In this document: piece by piece, positions 26,003 to 34,774 of the stretch | Position numbering within the stretch: position 1 is the stretch's first letter | Layout of the letters: every line of letters starts with the position of its first letter | Assembly: GCF_023516455.1 (NCBI RefSeq) | Contig: NZ_JAMGBA010000001.1 | Coordinates: 744,001-808,000 of the forward strand | Direction: 5' to 3' | Length of the DNA stretch: 64,000 nucleotides | Source of the DNA: Sphingomonas caseinilytica | GTDB taxonomy: Bacteria; Pseudomonadota; Alphaproteobacteria; Sphingomonadales; Sphingomonadaceae | Made by a program: the position numbers and the translations under genes | Notes under the pieces: generated by a model | What the model saw: only the letters and a program-made list of their open reading frames with translations | Told to the model about the DNA's origin: nothing | The model's database searches: none

Positions 26003-26845
26003 ATGCTTGACCTAGACGATCAGCAACAGGCCGCCCGCGATTGGTTCGAATCGCTCCGCACCAGGATTTGCGACGCGTTCGAAGCGATCGAGCGCGAAGC
26101 GGGCAGCGATGCTCGTTTCGAATATATTCCCTGGGACCGGACCGACGAAGACGGAACGCCGGGCGGCGGCGGCGTGCGCGGCCAGATGGCGGGCAAGGTC
26201 TTCGAAAAAGTCGGCGTCAACGTTTCGACCGTCGGTGGGAAGTTCTCACCCGAGTTCGCCAGGCAGATCCTTGGCGCCGACGAGGATCCAAGCTTCTTTG
26301 CGACCGGCATCAGCCTGGTCGCCCATATGGCGAACCCGCACGTGCCTGCGGTCCATATGAACACCCGCTTCCTCACCACGACGAAGCGGTGGTTCGGCGG
26401 CGGCGCGGACCTCAATCCGGCCATTCCCTATGAAGAGGACACTGACGCCTTCCATGCCCGGATGCGGGCAGCCTGCGCCGCCCATGATCCGACCTTCTAT
26501 TCGCGCTTCTCCAAATGGGCGGAGGAATATTTCTGGATACCCCACCGCAACCGGGCGCGCGGGGTCGGCGGCATCTTCTACGACCGGCTGGAAGGCCATT
26601 TCGACGAACATTTCGCCTTCACCCGCGACGTCGGCGAGGCGTTCCTCGACATCTTCCCCCAGATCGTGCGGAAGCGGATGGATATGCCGTTCACCGAGGA
26701 TGAGGTTGAAACGCTGCTCGAATTCCGCGGGCGCTACGTCGAGTTCAACCTGCTTTACGATCGCGGCACGCTGTTCGGGCTCAAGACCGGCGGCAACATC
26801 GACGCAATCCTGATGAGCCTCCCTCCGCTCGCGAAGTGGCGCTAG
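26003..26845 (+). CDS. hemF: oxygen-dependent coproporphyrinogen III oxidase
   Basis: About 280 residues from the ATG at 26003 (MLDLDDQQQAARDWFESL), which matches the family's N-terminus; an ATG at 25970 would add 11 residues. Signatures are GGGGVRGQM, HMANPHVPAVHMNTRFL, FGGGADLNPAIPY and RGRYVEFNLLYDRGTLFGL. It converts coproporphyrinogen III to protoporphyrinogen IX with O2, in haem synthesis. This fits an aerobe with a bc1 chain. It converges with the next gene, 4 bp away. Confidence 0.96.
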   Translation: MLDLDDQQQAARDWFESLRTRICDAFEAIEREAGSDARFEYIPWDRTDEDGTPGGGGVRGQMAGKVFEKVGVNVSTVGGKFSPEFARQILGADEDPSFFATGISLVAHMANPHVPAVHMNTRFLTTTKRWFGGGADLNPAIPYEEDTDAFHARMRAACAAHDPTFYSRFSKWAEEYFWIPHRNRARGVGGIFYDRLEGHFDEHFAFTRDVGEAFLDIFPQIVRKRMDMPFTEDEVETLLEFRGRYVEFNLLYDRGTLFGLKTGGNIDAILMSLPPLAKWR

Positions 26846-26849
26846 TCTC

Positions 26850-27674
26850 CTAGCTTTCCCGCGTCACATCCGGGACGCCTGCCTGCGGCGCGGCGAGCTG
26901 CGCATAAATTCGGGCAACCATTGCGGCATAGACCATTACGAAGCCGGCCTGCACCAATCCCCCTGCAAGCGCGATCAGCAACAGCGACAGCGACCATGGC
27001 GACGGCTCACCAAGCGTAATCGTGACAAGCGATCCGATGACGGAGCCGACGGTCAAGGCAAGGATGAAGAAGGCCACCATCAACAAGATCATAAAGCCGA
27101 ACAGCCGCCAGAAATGGCCGGCCGTCATCGTGTAGCTGCGCTTCAGGGATCCCAGGGCTCCGGTTGCTTCACTGGCTACGACCGGAAGCATGGGAAGCAA
27201 TCGGATTGAAACGAACACCAGCACCAGGAAGAAAAGCATCAACACCAGCCAGCCGGTGGAGTTGAAGGTCGCAAGGTCGACCTGGCCGTCGGCAGTCGTC
27301 CCGATGCCGGCAAACCCAAGCAGCACCGAGAAAATCAGGATGACGGGCACGAGGTAGGCCAGCGCGGCGAGAATGAAGATTGGCGACCTCCGGCTGGCTT
27401 TACCGATCGCTTCCCCGACGCTGCCTCGCCAGCCATTGACCAGCAGGACGATCGCCAACTGGCCCACGATCATGACAATCACCATGGCCAGCCCGATAAG
27501 CATCCACGATCCGGCAGGCGGCGGTTCACCGGGCGCTACCCGCGGCTCGACCATCGAAACAATTACCGCGGGAAGCAGGATCAATCCCAAGGCGACCGGC
27601 ACGATCAGCTTGCGGTTGGCCAGCAAGGCCGCCTTGGCCTCATCCCACGCCTTGCTGATCGACAATGAACTCAT
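26850..27674 (-). CDS. multi-pass membrane protein of unknown function
   Basis: About 274 residues from the ATG at 27674 (AGAGGGGCG ribosome site). It has a short cytoplasmic N-terminus ([18 protein letters not shown]) and about six membrane segments. This matches the glycerophosphoryl-diester-phosphodiesterase membrane-domain/YciC-like proteins, including the [25 protein letters not shown] segment before the last helices. No active-site motif. The start is divergent from lipB. Confidence 0.75.
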   Translation of the reverse strand: MSSLSISKAWDEAKAALLANRKLIVPVALGLILLPAVIVSMVEPRVAPGEPPPAGSWMLIGLAMVIVMIVGQLAIVLLVNGWRGSVGEAIGKASRRSPIFILAALAYLVPVILIFSVLLGFAGIGTTADGQVDLATFNSTGWLVLMLFFLVLVFVSIRLLPMLPVVASEATGALGSLKRSYTMTAGHFWRLFGFMILLMVAFFILALTVGSVIGSLVTITLGEPSPWSLSLLLIALAGGLVQAGFVMVYAAMVARIYAQLAAPQAGVPDVTRES

Positions 27675-27772
27675 CTGACGCCCCTCTGATTGGTCGCTCC
27701 ACTTATGCGGAGAGCCGGGCAAGCTGGCAATCACCCTTGCCGATCGCGCCTTACAGCGCCATTTCGCGGCGC

Positions 27773-28429
27773 ATGACGTCGGACATTGAATGGCGGGTTA
27801 GCGACGGGCTGGTTCCCTATCCGGAGGCGCTGGCCGAAATGGAGGCCCGCGCCGCGGCCGTGCGCGCCGGAACTGCGAATGAGTTGGTATGGATGCTGGA
27901 ACATCCGCCACTGTTCACCGCGGGGACAAGCGCCGACCCGGCCGAATTGTTCAATCCGCTGGATTTCCCCGTGTTCGAAGCGGGCCGGGGCGGACGCTAC
28001 ACCTACCATGGCCCCGGGCAGCGCGTCGGCTACCTGGTCCTCGACCTGGAAAAGCGGGGCAAGGACATTCGATGCTTCGTCCATTCGCTGGAAGGCTGGA
28101 TGATCGCGGCCCTGGGTGAACTCGGCGTCGAAGCACGTCGCGAGCCGGGGCGGATCGGAATCTGGACCGGAACCGGTTCGGAAGAAGCCAAGATCGGGGC
28201 CATCGGTGTGCGCGTTCGCCGCTGGGTCACCATGCATGGCTTTTCGATCAATGTTGCCCCGGACCTCTCTCATTTCGGCGGAATCGTACCCTGTGGGATC
28301 GCCGAATATGGGGTGACGAGCCTCGAAAGGCTGGGGCTCGAAGCATCGATAAATCCGCTGGATGAGGCTCTAAACAGGAGTTTTCCAGCATTTCTCAATA
28401 GCTTACGGGATATATCACAAGTCGCTTGA
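27773..28429 (+). CDS. lipB: octanoyltransferase LipB
   Basis: About 218 residues from the ATG at 27773 ([20 protein letters not shown]). Family motifs: [31 protein letters not shown], the catalytic Lys in [13 protein letters not shown] and the catalytic Cys in GGIVPCGI. It moves octanoyl from ACP to lipoyl domains of 2-oxoacid dehydrogenases. Confidence 0.96.
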   Translation: MTSDIEWRVSDGLVPYPEALAEMEARAAAVRAGTANELVWMLEHPPLFTAGTSADPAELFNPLDFPVFEAGRGGRYTYHGPGQRVGYLVLDLEKRGKDIRCFVHSLEGWMIAALGELGVEARREPGRIGIWTGTGSEEAKIGAIGVRVRRWVTMHGFSINVAPDLSHFGGIVPCGIAEYGVTSLERLGLEASINPLDEALNRSFPAFLNSLRDISQVA

Positions 28430-28517
28430 GGCGCCCCCTGCTCCCGACTATTGTGCGCGCGATTTGTGAGGGGCGGGGCAGCCGCTCAAGCAGGTCTACT
28501 AATCAAGGGAGTTTTGA

Positions 28518-28757
28518 ATGCGTGCTCTGATCCTGGTCGCTGGTGCGGCCCTGGCAGTTTCGGCTTGCAGCAGCAACGAAGCAGCTGAAAACACGATGAA
28601 TGTTGACGAAACGCTGACGACCGAGAACGTCGTTGCCAACGACACCACCGCTATCGACGCTTCGACTGCAGTCGACGCCAACATTGCGATGGACGCCAAC
28701 GCTGTCGACGCCAACGCGACCGACGCGAACGCGACCACCGAAACCAACGCCCAGTAA
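28518..28757 (+). CDS. small Asp/Ala/Asn-repeat lipoprotein
   Basis: A 79-residue protein with a lipoprotein signal (LILVAGAALAVSAC; Cys at about 17). After it comes an acidic tail built of DANA/VDAN/TDAN units (about residues 45-75), a degenerate 3-4-residue repeat that lacks Lys and Arg. AAGGGAG precedes the ATG. Such low-complexity acidic lipoproteins occur in sphingomonads; function unknown. The terminator 37 bp downstream shows it is a separate transcript. Confidence 0.75.
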   Translation: MRALILVAGAALAVSACSSNEAAENTMNVDETLTTENVVANDTTAIDASTAVDANIAMDANAVDANATDANATTETNAQ

Positions 28758-28793
28758 TCTGGCGGAGCCGCCCCAGGCGGCTCACGGTATTCG

Positions 28794-28827
28794 AAAGGGC
28801 CGTCGGCACATGCCGGCGGCCCTTTTT
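28794..28827. terminator. bidirectional intrinsic terminator between the lipoprotein gene and queE
   Basis: A stem AAAGGGCCG.CGGC / GCCG.CGGCCCTTTTT with an ACAT loop has a T-run on the plus strand and a shorter one on the minus side; it reaches the queE stop codon. A second hairpin (GAGCCGCC / GGCGGCTC) lies just before it at about 28765-28784. Confidence 0.85.
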
Positions 28828-29458
28828 ACTTGAGCCCCACGACCTTGTGTCCCTGGAGCGTCAGCTTCCATTTGGGCCGGTCCATCGCCAGCGCGATCGA
28901 CGCGTCATAGGACGCCCGAACATCCTCGCAGTCCATCGGCTGGACGAGGAAATGGTCGAAATCCCAGCTCTCCAGCTCCGCCGGCTCGATCCCCTTCTGC
29001 GGCCAGACCAGCTTCAACTCGTTTCCGCGACGCTGGACGACATCGGTGCCTGCCTTGGGGCTGATGCACAGCCAGTCGATGCCCGGGGTCGCCGGCAGTG
29101 TGCCATTGCTTTCGACGGCAACGCGGAAGTGGCGCCGATGCAGCGCATCGATAAGCACTTCATCCAATTGCAGCATGGGCTCGCCGCCAGTGATGACGAC
29201 CAGACGATAATCGCTGTTTGCATCCCATAGGTCCGCGACATGATCCGCCAGCGAATTGGCGTCCGCGAACTTGCCACCGCCCTGCCCGTCCGTGCCGACG
29301 AAATCCGTGTCGCAGAAATTGCATTGAGCTGTTGCGCGATCCTGCTCGCGCCCGCTCCACAGGTTGCATCCGGCAAAGCGCAGGAAAACCGCGCGGCTTC
29401 CTGCCTGCACGCCCTCGCCCTGAAGGGTCAGGAACGCTTCCTTGACCGCGTAGCTCAT
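28826..29458 (-). CDS. queE: 7-carboxy-7-deazaguanine synthase
   Basis: A 210-residue radical-SAM enzyme of queuosine synthesis that contracts the ring of carboxytetrahydropterin. It has [28 protein letters not shown], and the cluster Cys residues are spaced C-x14-C-x2-C instead of the classical CxxxCxxC, as in one QueE subgroup. [11 protein letters not shown] follows. It overlaps queC by 4 bp. queD and queF are not in the window. Confidence 0.95.
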   Translation of the reverse strand: MSYAVKEAFLTLQGEGVQAGSRAVFLRFAGCNLWSGREQDRATAQCNFCDTDFVGTDGQGGGKFADANSLADHVADLWDANSDYRLVVITGGEPMLQLDEVLIDALHRRHFRVAVESNGTLPATPGIDWLCISPKAGTDVVQRRGNELKLVWPQKGIEPAELESWDFDHFLVQPMDCEDVRASYDASIALAMDRPKWKLTLQGHKVVGLK

Positions 29459-30159
29459 GGCGCCGCGTAGCGGGTGGGATCCGGCAGTCCCGCTTCCTCA
29501 AATCCCTTGGAGCGAAGCCGACACGCATCGCATGCGCCGCAGGCGCCGCCATCCGGCGCCGGATCATAGCAGCTGTGGCTCTGCCCCGCGTCCAGCCCAA
29601 GCCTAGCCGCTTCGCGCGCGATGTCCGCCTTGGTCATGTTCAGAAGGGGCGCATGGATCATGAACCGGTCGCCCTCGACGCCGGCCTTCGTCGCCTTGTT
29701 GGCCAATGCCACGAACGCATCGATGAATTCCGGCCGGCAGTCGGGATAGCCGGAATAATCCAGCGCATTCACGCCAACGAAAAGGTCGCGCGCGCCTGCC
29801 GCTTCGGCCCAGGCGAGCGCAAGGCTCAGGAACACCGTGTTGCGCGCCGGAACATAGGTAACCGGAATGCCTTCTTCCGCGACGCCATCCTTCGGAACCG
29901 CAATGTCGCTGGTCAGCGCGGATCCGCCGAACGCGGTGAGATCCATCGGCAGGACGATATGCTCGTCGGCAAGATCGGCCGCGATGCGCCGAGCGGCCTC
30001 CAGCTCGACCCGATGCCGCTGGTTGTAATCGACGGTCAGCGCAAGCACGGCAAAACCGGCTTCCCGCGCCAGCGCCGCGCACACCATCGAGTCCAGCCCT
30101 CCGGAAAGGAGGACGACTGCCTTCGGCTTGTTGGGTACCTCGTTCATGTCGAGCGCCAT
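29455..30159 (-). CDS. queC: 7-cyano-7-deazaguanine synthase
   Basis: A 234-residue PP-loop enzyme that makes preQ0 with ATP and ammonia. The pyrophosphate loop is LLSGGLDSM (about 18-26), then [18 protein letters not shown] and the C-terminal zinc Cys set in [23 protein letters not shown]. The ATG at 30159 lies only 17 bp after a strong minus-strand terminator, and I see no clear ribosome site before it. Expression may therefore involve read-through, an internal promoter or a leaderless start; ATG 30147 (MNEVPNKPK) is an alternative. Confidence 0.95.
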   Translation of the reverse strand: MALDMNEVPNKPKAVVLLSGGLDSMVCAALAREAGFAVLALTVDYNQRHRVELEAARRIAADLADEHIVLPMDLTAFGGSALTSDIAVPKDGVAEEGIPVTYVPARNTVFLSLALAWAEAAGARDLFVGVNALDYSGYPDCRPEFIDAFVALANKATKAGVEGDRFMIHAPLLNMTKADIAREAARLGLDAGQSHSCYDPAPDGGACGACDACRLRSKGFEEAGLPDPTRYAAP

Positions 30160-30176
30160 CTAGTAGCGGCGGGTGC

Positions 30177-30280
30177 AAAAAAATAGGGCCGCTCCAAACG
30201 GGCGGCCCAGGAGCGGGCCTTGCGGCCCGACAGGGAGGAAAGCGTGCCGAAGAAGGGCACGACTCCGCCAATAGCCCTAT
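30177..30280 (-). ncRNA. structured leader or small RNA ending in an intrinsic terminator, upstream of queC
   Basis: Read on the minus strand: a CGTGCC/GGCACG hairpin (30243-30261), an unpaired TTTCCTCCC (30233-30241), a perfect CGGGCC-TTGC-type hairpin (30214-30229), then a terminator stem GGGCCGC/GCGGCCC (30186-30208) and a run of seven T. An ATAGGGC at 30274-30280 can pair with the GCCCTAT of the terminator 3' arm, giving two exclusive folds. The exposed CCTCC resembles the anti-Shine-Dalgarno loops of alphaproteobacterial small RNAs. It does not fit preQ1 riboswitch consensus, SRP RNA or RNase P RNA by eye. Inference only. Confidence 0.5.
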
Positions 30281-30281
30281 T

Positions 30282-30301
30282 ATGGTTAAAGCCGGCTTAA
30301 C
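30282..30301 (-). promoter_or_regulatory. CtrA-box-like palindrome before the queC leader RNA
   Basis: TTAA at 30286-30289 and 30297-30300 are separated by exactly 7 bases (TTAA-N7-TTAA), and the minus strand also reads TTAACCAT (30289 to 30282), the CtrA 8-mer. A CATAAT -10-like hexamer follows. It overlaps the stop codon of the upstream gene. Confidence 0.45.
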
Positions 30302-30698
30302 GAGCCGCGCAATCTCCGACGCGCCGGGCATAAAGTTGATAGTGGAACGGCAGGTTGTCGGAGATGCCCTGCGTTTCGATTTTCAGCGATCGCGGCGTGA
30401 TCAGCGTCATCTTCGACTGGCCGAATCCGCCCGCCGGACAGTTGTAGCTGATCAGCGTCTCGGTACCCTGGTCCGTCAGAACCTTGCGCGTGCAGGACCG
30501 TTGGCGATGCTCGAACTGTGCCAGCATGTCGGGCGTCGCGACGCAGATTCGCGTTGGGTTATGGCCGCTGGCACTCCGGCTAACTTCCCACATCCCGCCA
30601 CTAGCGGGAGCGAGCGCGCGAGGAATAGTCACCGCGGCCATTGCCGTACCGGTGACGGTCAGAAATCCAACCAGGCCGATTCGAACAAGTTTTTGCAC
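30297..30698 (-). CDS. exported DUF3617-like protein
   Basis: A 133-residue protein with a signal peptide (about 1-22, GTAMAA). The mature part shows a G-x-W-E-V start, CVATPDML, and Cys residues in RSCTR, YNCPAG and GDC. This fits the small periplasmic DUF3617 family (a GxW...C..P pattern). Function unknown. The gene lies between hslO and the queC leader, all on the minus strand. Confidence 0.7.
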   Translation of the reverse strand: MQKLVRIGLVGFLTVTGTAMAAVTIPRALAPASGGMWEVSRSASGHNPTRICVATPDMLAQFEHRQRSCTRKVLTDQGTETLISYNCPAGGFGQSKMTLITPRSLKIETQGISDNLPFHYQLYARRVGDCAAR

Positions 30699-30740
30699 GA
30701 CTCACCGCCTAACACGCACGGATTAACGCAATATCACCTT

Positions 30741-31640
30741 TTACGCGGCTTCCGCGGCAATTGGAAAGCTGGTTGCGCAGAAGGCGCAATCCACCCGGAT
30801 CAGCCCATCGTCGCCGACCATCGCCGCCCGCTCGTCCGGCGGGAAGCGGGCAATGACCGAAGCGATATAGTCGGGACTGCAGCGACAGCCCTTCGACAGC
30901 GGTACGGGCGCCAGCGTCCGCACCTCTTCCTCTTCGTGAAGCAGGCGCCAGACCAGATCATCCAACGGCAATTCGCGGTCGGTCAGCTCTTCCGGCTTCA
31001 CCGATCCGACCATGGTCGCGACATGCGGCCATTCGGGATGGTCGAGCCTGGTGTGCAAGCGCTCACGGCCTTCTTCGCCTTCCGGCAGATGCTGGAACAT
31101 GAGCCCGCCCGCGACCCACCCCTGCTCGTCCTTGCGGACGGAGAGCCTGACGATCGAGGGGATCTGTTCGGATTGCGCGAAATAGCTTTGCGCCGCTTGC
31201 GCCAGCCCCTCGCCCTCCAGCGGGACGATGCCCTGGTAACGCTCGTTGGTCGCCGGCTGGTCGAAGGTGATCGCCAGATAGCCCTTGCCGAACAGCCCGA
31301 AGAGGGTGGGATTGGGCCCCGCCTCGGCCAGCCGTTCGGGATCGTGGCGGATATAGCCGCGAAGCTGACCGCCCAGATAATCGCAGACCATCAGGTCGAC
31401 GATGCCGCTCTCGGTCTGGGCCTGGATCGTCAGCTGCCCGTTCGGATCCTTCAGCAGCGATCCCAGCAGCGCGGTAAGGACCAGCGCCTCGGCGAGAAGC
31501 GTCTCCATCACCGGCGGATAGCCATGATTGGCAAGGATATTGTCGAGCGCCGGGCCGATCCGGGCCGCGCGCCCACGGGCATGCCGCGAGGGCACGGTGA
31601 CTCCCAACGCCACGTCCTGTTTTAGCGAGATTTCGGTCAT
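30741..31640 (-). CDS. hslO: Hsp33 family redox-regulated chaperone
   Basis: A 299-residue Hsp33 holdase. The N-terminal body has ARIGPALDNILANHGYPPVM and GQLTIQAQTESGIVDLMVCDYLGGQLRGY. The C-terminal redox switch has Cys residues as CRC (in KGCRCSP) and CxxC (DCAFCAT), which bind zinc when reduced and form disulfides on oxidation to activate the chaperone. Confidence 0.95.
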   Translation of the reverse strand: MTEISLKQDVALGVTVPSRHARGRAARIGPALDNILANHGYPPVMETLLAEALVLTALLGSLLKDPNGQLTIQAQTESGIVDLMVCDYLGGQLRGYIRHDPERLAEAGPNPTLFGLFGKGYLAITFDQPATNERYQGIVPLEGEGLAQAAQSYFAQSEQIPSIVRLSVRKDEQGWVAGGLMFQHLPEGEEGRERLHTRLDHPEWPHVATMVGSVKPEELTDRELPLDDLVWRLLHEEEEVRTLAPVPLSKGCRCSPDYIASVIARFPPDERAAMVGDDGLIRVDCAFCATSFPIAAEAA

Positions 31641-31684
31641 TGCGACGGGAGATAGGGGCTCAATGTCGCGCGGACAACTGAAGT

Positions 31685-31793
31685 CGTTCGTCCTGAGCGA
31701 AGCGCGGAGCGCGTAGTCGAAGGGCGCGTGGCACGAACCTAGGTGCGAATGCCCTTCGACTTCGCCCCTGCGGCGCTCCGCTCAGGACGAACG
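31685..31793. repeat. REP-like palindromic element, family GTTCGTCCTGAG, copy 2
   Basis: Perfect 15-bp arms (31685-31699, 31779-31793) with an inner stem AGTCGAAGGG/CCCTTCGACT. It lies between hslO (upstream side) and the 3' end of argF and is the sister of the element at 10387-10498. Confidence 0.85.
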
Positions 31794-31816
31794 AAGATTA
31801 TTGCCTGCTTCTCCGC

Positions 31817-32740
31817 TTACAGCTTCCCCATCGCCCACATCAGCAGTGCTTTCTGCGCGTGCAGGCGGTTTTCCGCCTCGTCCCAGACCGCCGATTGCGG
31901 CCCGTCGATCACGGCATCGGTTACTTCCTCGCCGCGATGCGCGGGGAGGCAGTGGAGGAAAGTGGCGTCGGGAGCGGCCAGCGCCATCACGGCCTCATCC
32001 ACCTGGAATGACGCAAATGCTTCCTGCCGGACCTGGTCGTCCTCTTGCCCCATCGAAACCCAGGTGTCGGTGACGACGACTTCTGCGCCTTCGACCGCTT
32101 CCCTGGGATCGTGGGTGAAGTTGATCCTCGCCCCCCGGGCCACAGCCGCCGAGGCAAAAATCTTGTTCGGCTTGAATTCGGTAGGACAAGCAACCGCAAG
32201 TTCGAACTGCATCAAGGCCGCTGCCTCGATCAGCGAATTGCAGACGTTATTGCCGTCGCCGATCCACGCCCAGCGCGACCCGGCCAACTTGGACCGCTTC
32301 TCGATCACAGTCTGCATGTCGGCCAGCAACTGGCACGGATGCGACAGGTCGGTGAGCCCGTTGATCACCGGAACCGTGGCATATTCGGCCAGCTCTTCCG
32401 CTTTGTGATGATGGTCGGTGCGGATCATGATCGCATCGGCGAAGCGCGACAGCACTCGCGCCGTGTCGGCGATGGTCTCGCCACGGCCGAGCTGGGACGA
32501 GCTTCCTTCAAGGATGATCGCGGAACCGCCAAGCTGCCGCATGGCAAGGTCGAAGCTGACGCGGGTTCGCGTCGAGCTTTTCTCGAAGATCATCGCCAGG
32601 ACCGCACCGTCCAGAGGGCGATCGTCGTCGGGCTTGCCCTTCGGCCAGCCCGCGCGACGCTCTTTCCGTTCCATCGCCTCGTTCAGCATCGCGGCGATGG
32701 CCTCACCCCCGGCATTCGAGAGGTTGAGGAAGTGGCGCAT
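31817..32740 (-). CDS. argF: ornithine carbamoyltransferase
   Basis: A 307-residue enzyme making citrulline from ornithine and carbamoyl phosphate. Motifs: [16 protein letters not shown] (carbamoyl-phosphate loop), [23 protein letters not shown] and the ornithine-binding [11 protein letters not shown]. It is 2 bp downstream of argD in one operon. Confidence 0.97.
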   Translation of the reverse strand: MRHFLNLSNAGGEAIAAMLNEAMERKERRAGWPKGKPDDDRPLDGAVLAMIFEKSSTRTRVSFDLAMRQLGGSAIILEGSSSQLGRGETIADTARVLSRFADAIMIRTDHHHKAEELAEYATVPVINGLTDLSHPCQLLADMQTVIEKRSKLAGSRWAWIGDGNNVCNSLIEAAALMQFELAVACPTEFKPNKIFASAAVARGARINFTHDPREAVEGAEVVVTDTWVSMGQEDDQVRQEAFASFQVDEAVMALAAPDATFLHCLPAHRGEEVTDAVIDGPQSAVWDEAENRLHAQKALLMWAMGKL

Positions 32741-32742
32741 CT

Positions 32743-33930
32743 TTATGCGGCTTCCGGCACGTCATAGGCCGCGGCGGCGGCCGATAGTGCCTCGACGAAT
32801 TCGGCGATGTGGGACTCATCGATGTTCAAAGGCGGCAGCACGCGGATGACATTGTCGCCGGCGGCGACCGTCAGGATGCCCTTGGTCCGCAGATAGGTCA
32901 CGAACGCCCGGCTGTCGGTCTTCATCTTGACGCCCAGCATCAGGCCGAGGCCGCGCACGCTTTCGAACAGATTGTCATGATTGGGGATCATCTGCTCCAG
33001 CGCCGAGCGAAGCCGTTCGCCCATGGTGCGGACGTGCGTCAGGAATTCGTCATTGGCGATGATGTCGAACACCGCCTGCCCCGCGGCCATCGCCAGCGGG
33101 TTGCCGCCATAGGTCGATCCGTGGGTGCCGATGACCATTCCGGCCGCGGCCTTTTCGGTGGCAAGGCAGGCGCCCATCGGGAAGCCGCCGCCGATGCCCT
33201 TGGCCGAGGCCATGATGTCCGGCGTCACGCCATAATATTCATAGGCATAAAGATATCCGGTGCGCGCGACGCCGCACTGAACCTCGTCGAAAATGAGCAG
33301 CAGGTCGTTCTCATCGCAGACCTTGCGCAGGCCCGAGATGAATTCCTTGCTGGCGGGGCGAATTCCGCCTTCGCCCTGCACCGGCTCCAGCAGGAACCCG
33401 GCGGTGTTCTCGTCGACGGCGGCCAGCGCTTCCTCGAGATTGTCGAAGGCGACGACCTTGAAGCCCGGAAGCAGCGGCGCGAAGCCGTCGATCATCTTCG
33501 CCTGGTCGGTCGCGCTGATCGTCGCCATCGTCCGGCCGTGGAAGGCGTTGGAGAAGGTGATGAGCGTATGCTTGTGCGCATTGCCCTTGGCGCTGTGATA
33601 GCGGCGCGCAGTCTTGATCGCGCACTCGACCGCCTCGACACCCGAATTGGTGAAGAACACCGTGTCGGCGAAGGTCAGGTCGATCAGCCGCTGCGCGAAC
33701 GCCTCGCCCTGCGGAGAGCCGTAGAGGTTCGACACGTGCATCAGCGTCGCCGCCTGGTCCTGGATCGCCTTGGTCAGGTGCGGATGGCCGTGGCCCAGCA
33801 GGTTGACGGCAATACCGGCGGCGAAATCGAGATACTTTTCGCCCTGCTCCCCGTAGAGATAGACCCCTTCACCCCTAACCGGCCGCACTGGCGAACGCGG
33901 ATAAACGGGCATGAGCGGCGTAATGGCCAT
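32743..33930 (-). CDS. argD: acetylornithine/succinylornithine aminotransferase
   Basis: About 395 residues from the ATG at 33930 (GAAGGAGCC upstream). It is a class III PLP aminotransferase: [64 protein letters not shown] and the PLP-Lys in [13 protein letters not shown]. It works just before ArgF in arginine synthesis (or in the reverse direction on catabolism). Confidence 0.96.
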   Translation of the reverse strand: MAITPLMPVYPRSPVRPVRGEGVYLYGEQGEKYLDFAAGIAVNLLGHGHPHLTKAIQDQAATLMHVSNLYGSPQGEAFAQRLIDLTFADTVFFTNSGVEAVECAIKTARRYHSAKGNAHKHTLITFSNAFHGRTMATISATDQAKMIDGFAPLLPGFKVVAFDNLEEALAAVDENTAGFLLEPVQGEGGIRPASKEFISGLRKVCDENDLLLIFDEVQCGVARTGYLYAYEYYGVTPDIMASAKGIGGGFPMGACLATEKAAAGMVIGTHGSTYGGNPLAMAAGQAVFDIIANDEFLTHVRTMGERLRSALEQMIPNHDNLFESVRGLGLMLGVKMKTDSRAFVTYLRTKGILTVAAGDNVIRVLPPLNIDESHIAEFVEALSAAAAAYDVPEAA

Positions 33931-34100
33931 GGGGGCTCCTTCGGGCGTAGTTTTAAAAGGCAATGCGCGAGCAGGGAGTGCTGGGAGCACTCCCCGCGCC
34001 GCGCATCGGTCTGCATTTTCGCGAGCCTATAGCCATGACGGCGCCCGAACGAAACCCGCATTTCCCGGTTCCATCGATCGAATAGGCTTATGGCTTAAGG

Positions 34101-34132
34101 AAAAAGGGCGGCTCCTTTCGAAGCCGCCCTTC
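34101..34132 (-). terminator. intrinsic terminator of the 158-residue exported protein gene
   Basis: Stem AAGGGCGGCT/AGCCGCCCTT with an 8-base loop; on the minus strand it ends in CCCTTTTTCC. It lies 44 bp after the minus-strand gene's stop. Confidence 0.85.
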
Positions 34133-34175
34133 CCTACGCGTTACAACGCTTTACTCGGGCATCTTGCCCAAAGGC

Positions 34176-34652
34176 TTAACGACCGTCGTAGTCTTGGCCC
34201 TGGTCGTCCTCGTAGCGGTCGTTGCGTCCGTCACGGTCACGATCCTGCCAGTTGTTGCGGTCGCCCCAACGATCGCGATTGTCGTAGTGACCATTGTATC
34301 GGTTGCCGTCGCGGGCTTCGCGCTGGATGCGGACTTCGAGCCGCTGGATGCGGTTCTCGATGTCGTTGCGTTCCCAGTTGGTGAAGCCGTTGCGGGCAAC
34401 ACGATGCAGGCGGTTTTCGACGTCGCGAGACTCGTTCCGCAAGCGACCGGCCTCACGATTGCTCAGGATGTTGCGACGATCGAGATGGTCGATCTGGCGC
34501 TGGATGTTGTCGATCCGTGCGTCGAGGCGACGAACCTGGCCATAGTTGTTGTAGCCATAGGCATTGCCCTGCGGATAGCCCTGGGCGGCTGCCGGCGCGG
34601 CTGCGACGAGGGTCGAAGCGGCAAGCGCGGCTGAAATAATGAACTTACGCAT
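34176..34652 (-). CDS. exported coiled-coil, Arg/Asp/Asn-rich protein
   Basis: A 158-residue protein with a clear signal peptide (MRKFIISAALAASTLVAAAPAAAQ). The mature part is predicted to form long helices with heptad character (VRRLDARIDNIQRQIDHLDR, and ENRIQRLEVRIQREARD), ending in a disordered DNRDRWGDRNNWQDRDRD tail. ATG is preceded by AAAGGAGAG. Periplasmic; likely structural or stress-related in sphingomonads. Not a known enzyme. Confidence 0.75.
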   Translation of the reverse strand: MRKFIISAALAASTLVAAAPAAAQGYPQGNAYGYNNYGQVRRLDARIDNIQRQIDHLDRRNILSNREAGRLRNESRDVENRLHRVARNGFTNWERNDIENRIQRLEVRIQREARDGNRYNGHYDNRDRWGDRNNWQDRDRDGRNDRYEDDQGQDYDGR

Positions 34653-34774
34653 CTGGCTCTCTCCTTTGAGAAGCGGTTGATGCGTTACTTCTGGAACCTG
34701 GCGCTTGATCGTGTCCTGAACGCCTTCGTTATTTGCCGTTCAGCGACCTTAACTGTTCAAACCACTGTTAATGT

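Noticed and set aside
24355-26004. Long minus-strand open frame (549 codons) across trmL and TauE/SafE
   Set aside because: It runs antisense through trmL and out of frame through TauE/SafE, and its translation is Arg/Gly/Ser noise. It is an effect of high GC.
30177-30280. preQ1 riboswitch
   Set aside because: Attractive by position, but the short preQ1-I core and preQ1-II layout are not visible.
30282-31625. Plus-strand frame (447 codons) antisense to hslO
   Set aside because: Shadow of hslO and the DUF3617-like gene.
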